Positions 31,642-33,572 of a stretch of DNA of 33,572 nt are shown piece after piece (positions within the stretch are counted from its first letter, which is position 1; each line of letters starts with the position of its first letter). A program made the position numbers and the translations under genes. The DNA is taken from positions 1 to 33,572 of the forward strand of contig NZ_JADGES010000031.1 of assembly GCF_016744255.1 (NCBI RefSeq). Direction: 5' to 3'. Source of the DNA: Maribacter sp. (GTDB lineage: Bacteria; Bacteroidota; Bacteroidia; Flavobacteriales; Flavobacteriaceae). The notes beneath the pieces are model-generated. The model was not told the DNA's origin, searched no databases, and saw only the letters and a program-made list of their open reading frames with translations.

Positions 31642-32304
31642 ATGCTATTAAAACTAAACAATATTTTTAAATGGGTACAATCAGGAGGGCAACGTGTTTT
31701 TCTATTAAAAGATATAAACCTTTCGATTGAAGAGGGAGAGTTTATTTCAATTATGGGCCCCTCAGGTTCAGGGAAGTCTACTTTATTGAATGTTATCGGA
31801 ATGCTGGATGATTTTGATGAAGGGGAGTATAATTTTTTGGATGAATCTGTTCATAATTTAAAGGAAAAACACCGTGCTAATTTATACAAGCAATACATTG
31901 GGTTTGTTTTTCAAGCCTATCATTTGCTTGATGAACTTACGGTGAAAGAAAACCTCGAAATGCCTTTATTGTATAGTAAAAAAAGTAGTTCGGAACGTAA
32001 ATCTCTAGTGGCGGATATGCTCGATAGATTTAATATTGTTGGTAAAAAAGATTTATTTCCATCCCAATTAAGTGGAGGGCAACAACAATTAGTGGGTATT
32101 GCAAGAGCTTTAATCAGTAGCCCAAAATTAATCTTGGCAGATGAGCCTACGGGCAATTTAAATTCCAAACAAGGGGAAGAGATTATGGAACTCTTTAAGC
32201 AGTTGAATGATGAAGGTGTAACGATAATTCAAGTAACCCATTCTAAAAAAAATGCTGCGTATGGTTCAAGAGTAATTAATCTTCTTGATGGTAGGCGTAT
32301 TTAG
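31642..32304 (+). CDS. ABC transporter ATP-binding protein, second ATPase, variant motifs
   Basis: A 220-residue MacB/LolD-like nucleotide-binding protein, paralogue of the first ATPase. Walker A GPSGSGKS at residues 39-46, Q-loop FVFQAYHLLDELTV, Walker B LILADEP and switch His in QVTHSKKNAAYG are intact. The signature region reads LSGGQQQLVGIARAL, with Leu150 replacing the usual Arg and Gly for Ala, and the D-loop reads GNLNS, with Asn174 for the nearly invariant Asp. It should still bind ATP but may have altered turnover. Last gene of the export operon, 69 bp after permease 4 and behind a stem-loop; its stop is one base from the stop of the convergent Fic pseudogene. Two ATPases for four permeases allow differing pairings. 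Confidence 0.93.
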   Translation: MLLKLNNIFKWVQSGGQRVFLLKDINLSIEEGEFISIMGPSGSGKSTLLNVIGMLDDFDEGEYNFLDESVHNLKEKHRANLYKQYIGFVFQAYHLLDELTVKENLEMPLLYSKKSSSERKSLVADMLDRFNIVGKKDLFPSQLSGGQQQLVGIARALISSPKLILADEPTGNLNSKQGEEIMELFKQLNDEGVTIIQVTHSKKNAAYGSRVINLLDGRRI

Positions 32305-32305
32305 G

Positions 32306-33572
32306 CTAAAGAGATATTTTGTTAAACTTATCTCCTTTCCAATAATTAGATGATTTTTTATTAATGGCTATTTTTTTAGGAATTGCAGTTGTACTAATTC
32401 TTCTAAATCTGTTCTGGCAGTCTGATTGGTTATGGAGTAGATAGTTTCAATTTCTTTTACTGTAAAAAATCTGTTTTTATCCTTTTTTATCCAATAGAGA
32501 ATTTGTGCCTGACGTTCGTTGATATTTGGAAGTTGTATAAATTTGGACAATTTTTTTGCTCCTTTTTCTTTTTAGCAATGTATTTTTTTAAGTCTTCAAA
32601 AGCTTGAATTAGTGTTTTTACCTGATAGTGAATAAAATAGGAAACATCCATATCATCCATTTCGGTGTATAAATATGCTTTCTCATACTGTACTTTGGTT
32701 TTCATTATAACCCGAGATATGGAAAGATACTCTGCTAGTCAATACCCATTTTTTAATAAATACCAATAAAAAATTGCCCTTGCCGTTCTACCGTTTCCGT
32801 CAACAAATGGATGAATATATCCTATTAAGAAATGTAAAATAGATGCTTTTACTATTGGGTGAATAAAGTTTTTTTTAGGATTGTTATTAAAAAAAAGCAC
32901 AGAACGATTCCATTAATTCGTTAAGCTCTTCAAATTTTGGAGGAGTATGAATAATTTCCCCTGTAATTTCGTTCATAACATGTACATCATCCGTATTTCT
33001 AAAAACACCAGTATGTTCTTCATCTAGAGTCTTATGGGTAACTAACGCATGAATTTGGAATATTTTTTCAATAGAAATATCATTTTCTTGATGCTCACTA
33101 ATGTATTGAGTGGCTTGGTAATTATTCAATATCATTTGCTCCGATTTATTTATTGGTTTTTTATTCTTTCGGAGCATTTCTTTCGCCTTAACTCTGGTGG
33201 TAGTTACGCCTTCAACCATAGAAGAAAATATAGATTCTTCCATTAGAGCATTGTTGAGGTATTGCTCTTTATCTAAATCGGATAGTAATTTGTCTTTTTG
33301 AATACCAGCACCGAAATTAAAATCTAGGTAGTGTAGTTTTTGTTGTAGAGGTTTGTTTACCTGATATTTGTAGTCAATTCCTATTTTATTTGGAAACCCT
33401 TTTTCGGTATCAAATTTTCTCAGGGTGTAATTATTCAAATTTAGAGACCTTCGAGTTTTTACAAGTTGCCAAACCTCTTTTCCATAATTTTTCGGGTTCT
33501 CCAATTTTAGAGACTTGGGTTTCTCTATATATTTAACTTTATCCCAGTATAAATAATCTTCCTCAATTTTAT
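32306..33572 (-). pseudogene. Decayed Fic-family protein gene (5' end outside window)
   Basis: Fic proteins transfer AMP or related groups to target proteins. The frame is open from the window edge (EEDYLYWDKVKY) through the inhibitory-helix motif SSMVEG ((S/T)xxxE(G/N)) and N-terminal Fic domain, then stops after ESFCAFF. Shifting frame at a T8 run (plus-strand A8 at 32889-32896; 7 expected) restores NNNPKKNFIHPIVKA and the complete Fic motif HPFVDGNGRTAR (32778-32813). Next comes an in-frame TGA (32739-32741) where the family has Trp (KNGY-W-LAEYLSIS). A second shift at an A7 run (32551-32557; 8 expected) restores the C-terminal winged-helix (SKFIQLPNINERQAQILYWI), and a third at 32371-32377 restores the ending to a TAG at 32306. 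The start at 33504 (TTG) is artificial. Sequencing error could explain the runs but not the TGA. Confidence 0.8.

Noticed and set aside
32368-32705. Two short minus-strand frames as independent small genes
   Set aside because: Both join into one Fic C-terminus (linker and winged helix) when one A is added at 32551-32557, so they are fragments of the pseudogene.
1-33572. CRISPR array, transposon, integrase, phage or tRNA-linked island
   Set aside because: No regularly spaced repeats, transposase or integrase domains, cloverleaf structures or terminal inverted repeats were recognised; base composition by eye is even across the window.

Overview
This is a low-GC chromosomal segment from a member of the Bacteroidota, most likely a Flavobacteriaceae (marine-type) bacterium. 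The evidence is the stand-alone type IX secretion (T9SS) sorting domains, a DUF4296 lipoprotein, a TonB-dependent receptor with an N-terminal carboxypeptidase-regulatory-like domain, A/T-rich start regions without Shine-Dalgarno sites, and several Bacteroidetes-type -7 promoter elements (TAnnTTTG). I cannot name the genus. No tRNA, rRNA, CRISPR array, insertion sequence or phage gene was seen. No gene-free stretch exceeds 300 bases; the longest (6775-7046) holds a promoter element, a tandem repeat and a terminator.

Layout. 1-3495 is housekeeping: the 3' part of a dihydroorotase gene (pyrC), a DUF4296 lipoprotein, a convergent NAD-dependent epimerase and tyrS. 3518-4416 holds a DUF2975 membrane protein with its partner XRE regulator, behind a repeated TATCGA operator-like sequence. 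4484-5907 holds a small lipoprotein with a TTG start and a convergent LuxE-type acyl-protein synthetase-like protein. 5993-6774 holds two tiny secreted proteins that are almost only a T9SS sorting domain; their upstream regions share a TTTCATCGAT motif. 7047-11934 (minus) is a TonB-dependent receptor followed by a surface lipoprotein built from two near-identical ~308-residue beta-helix-like repeats. Divergent from it is a PhoB/PhoR-like two-component system (12121-13871). Between them lie two tandem 11-bp repeats that look like a PHO box. 13926-15566 holds trmB, a LysE-family exporter and an alkyltransferase-like (ATL) DNA-repair protein.

15571-32304 is one regulatory and transport unit. A histidine kinase and a sigma-54-dependent NtrC-type regulator (minus strand) are divergent from a ~14-kb operon. 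That operon encodes TolC-type outer-membrane protein, HlyD-type adaptor, MacB/LolD-like ATPase, four tandem full-length FtsX/MacB permeases and a second ATPase. The intergenic region has a near-consensus -24/-12 sigma-54 promoter and, 84-106 bp upstream of its -12 element, two 17-bp TGTAAAA-N3-TTTTACA-like dyads exactly 22 bp apart, as expected for enhancer sites of the neighbouring regulator. This is the most striking system in the window: a self-contained, sigma-54-controlled, multi-permease tripartite export locus.

32306-33572 (minus) is a decayed Fic-family gene with an intact Fic motif. Three one-base homopolymer shifts and an in-frame TGA break its reading frame.
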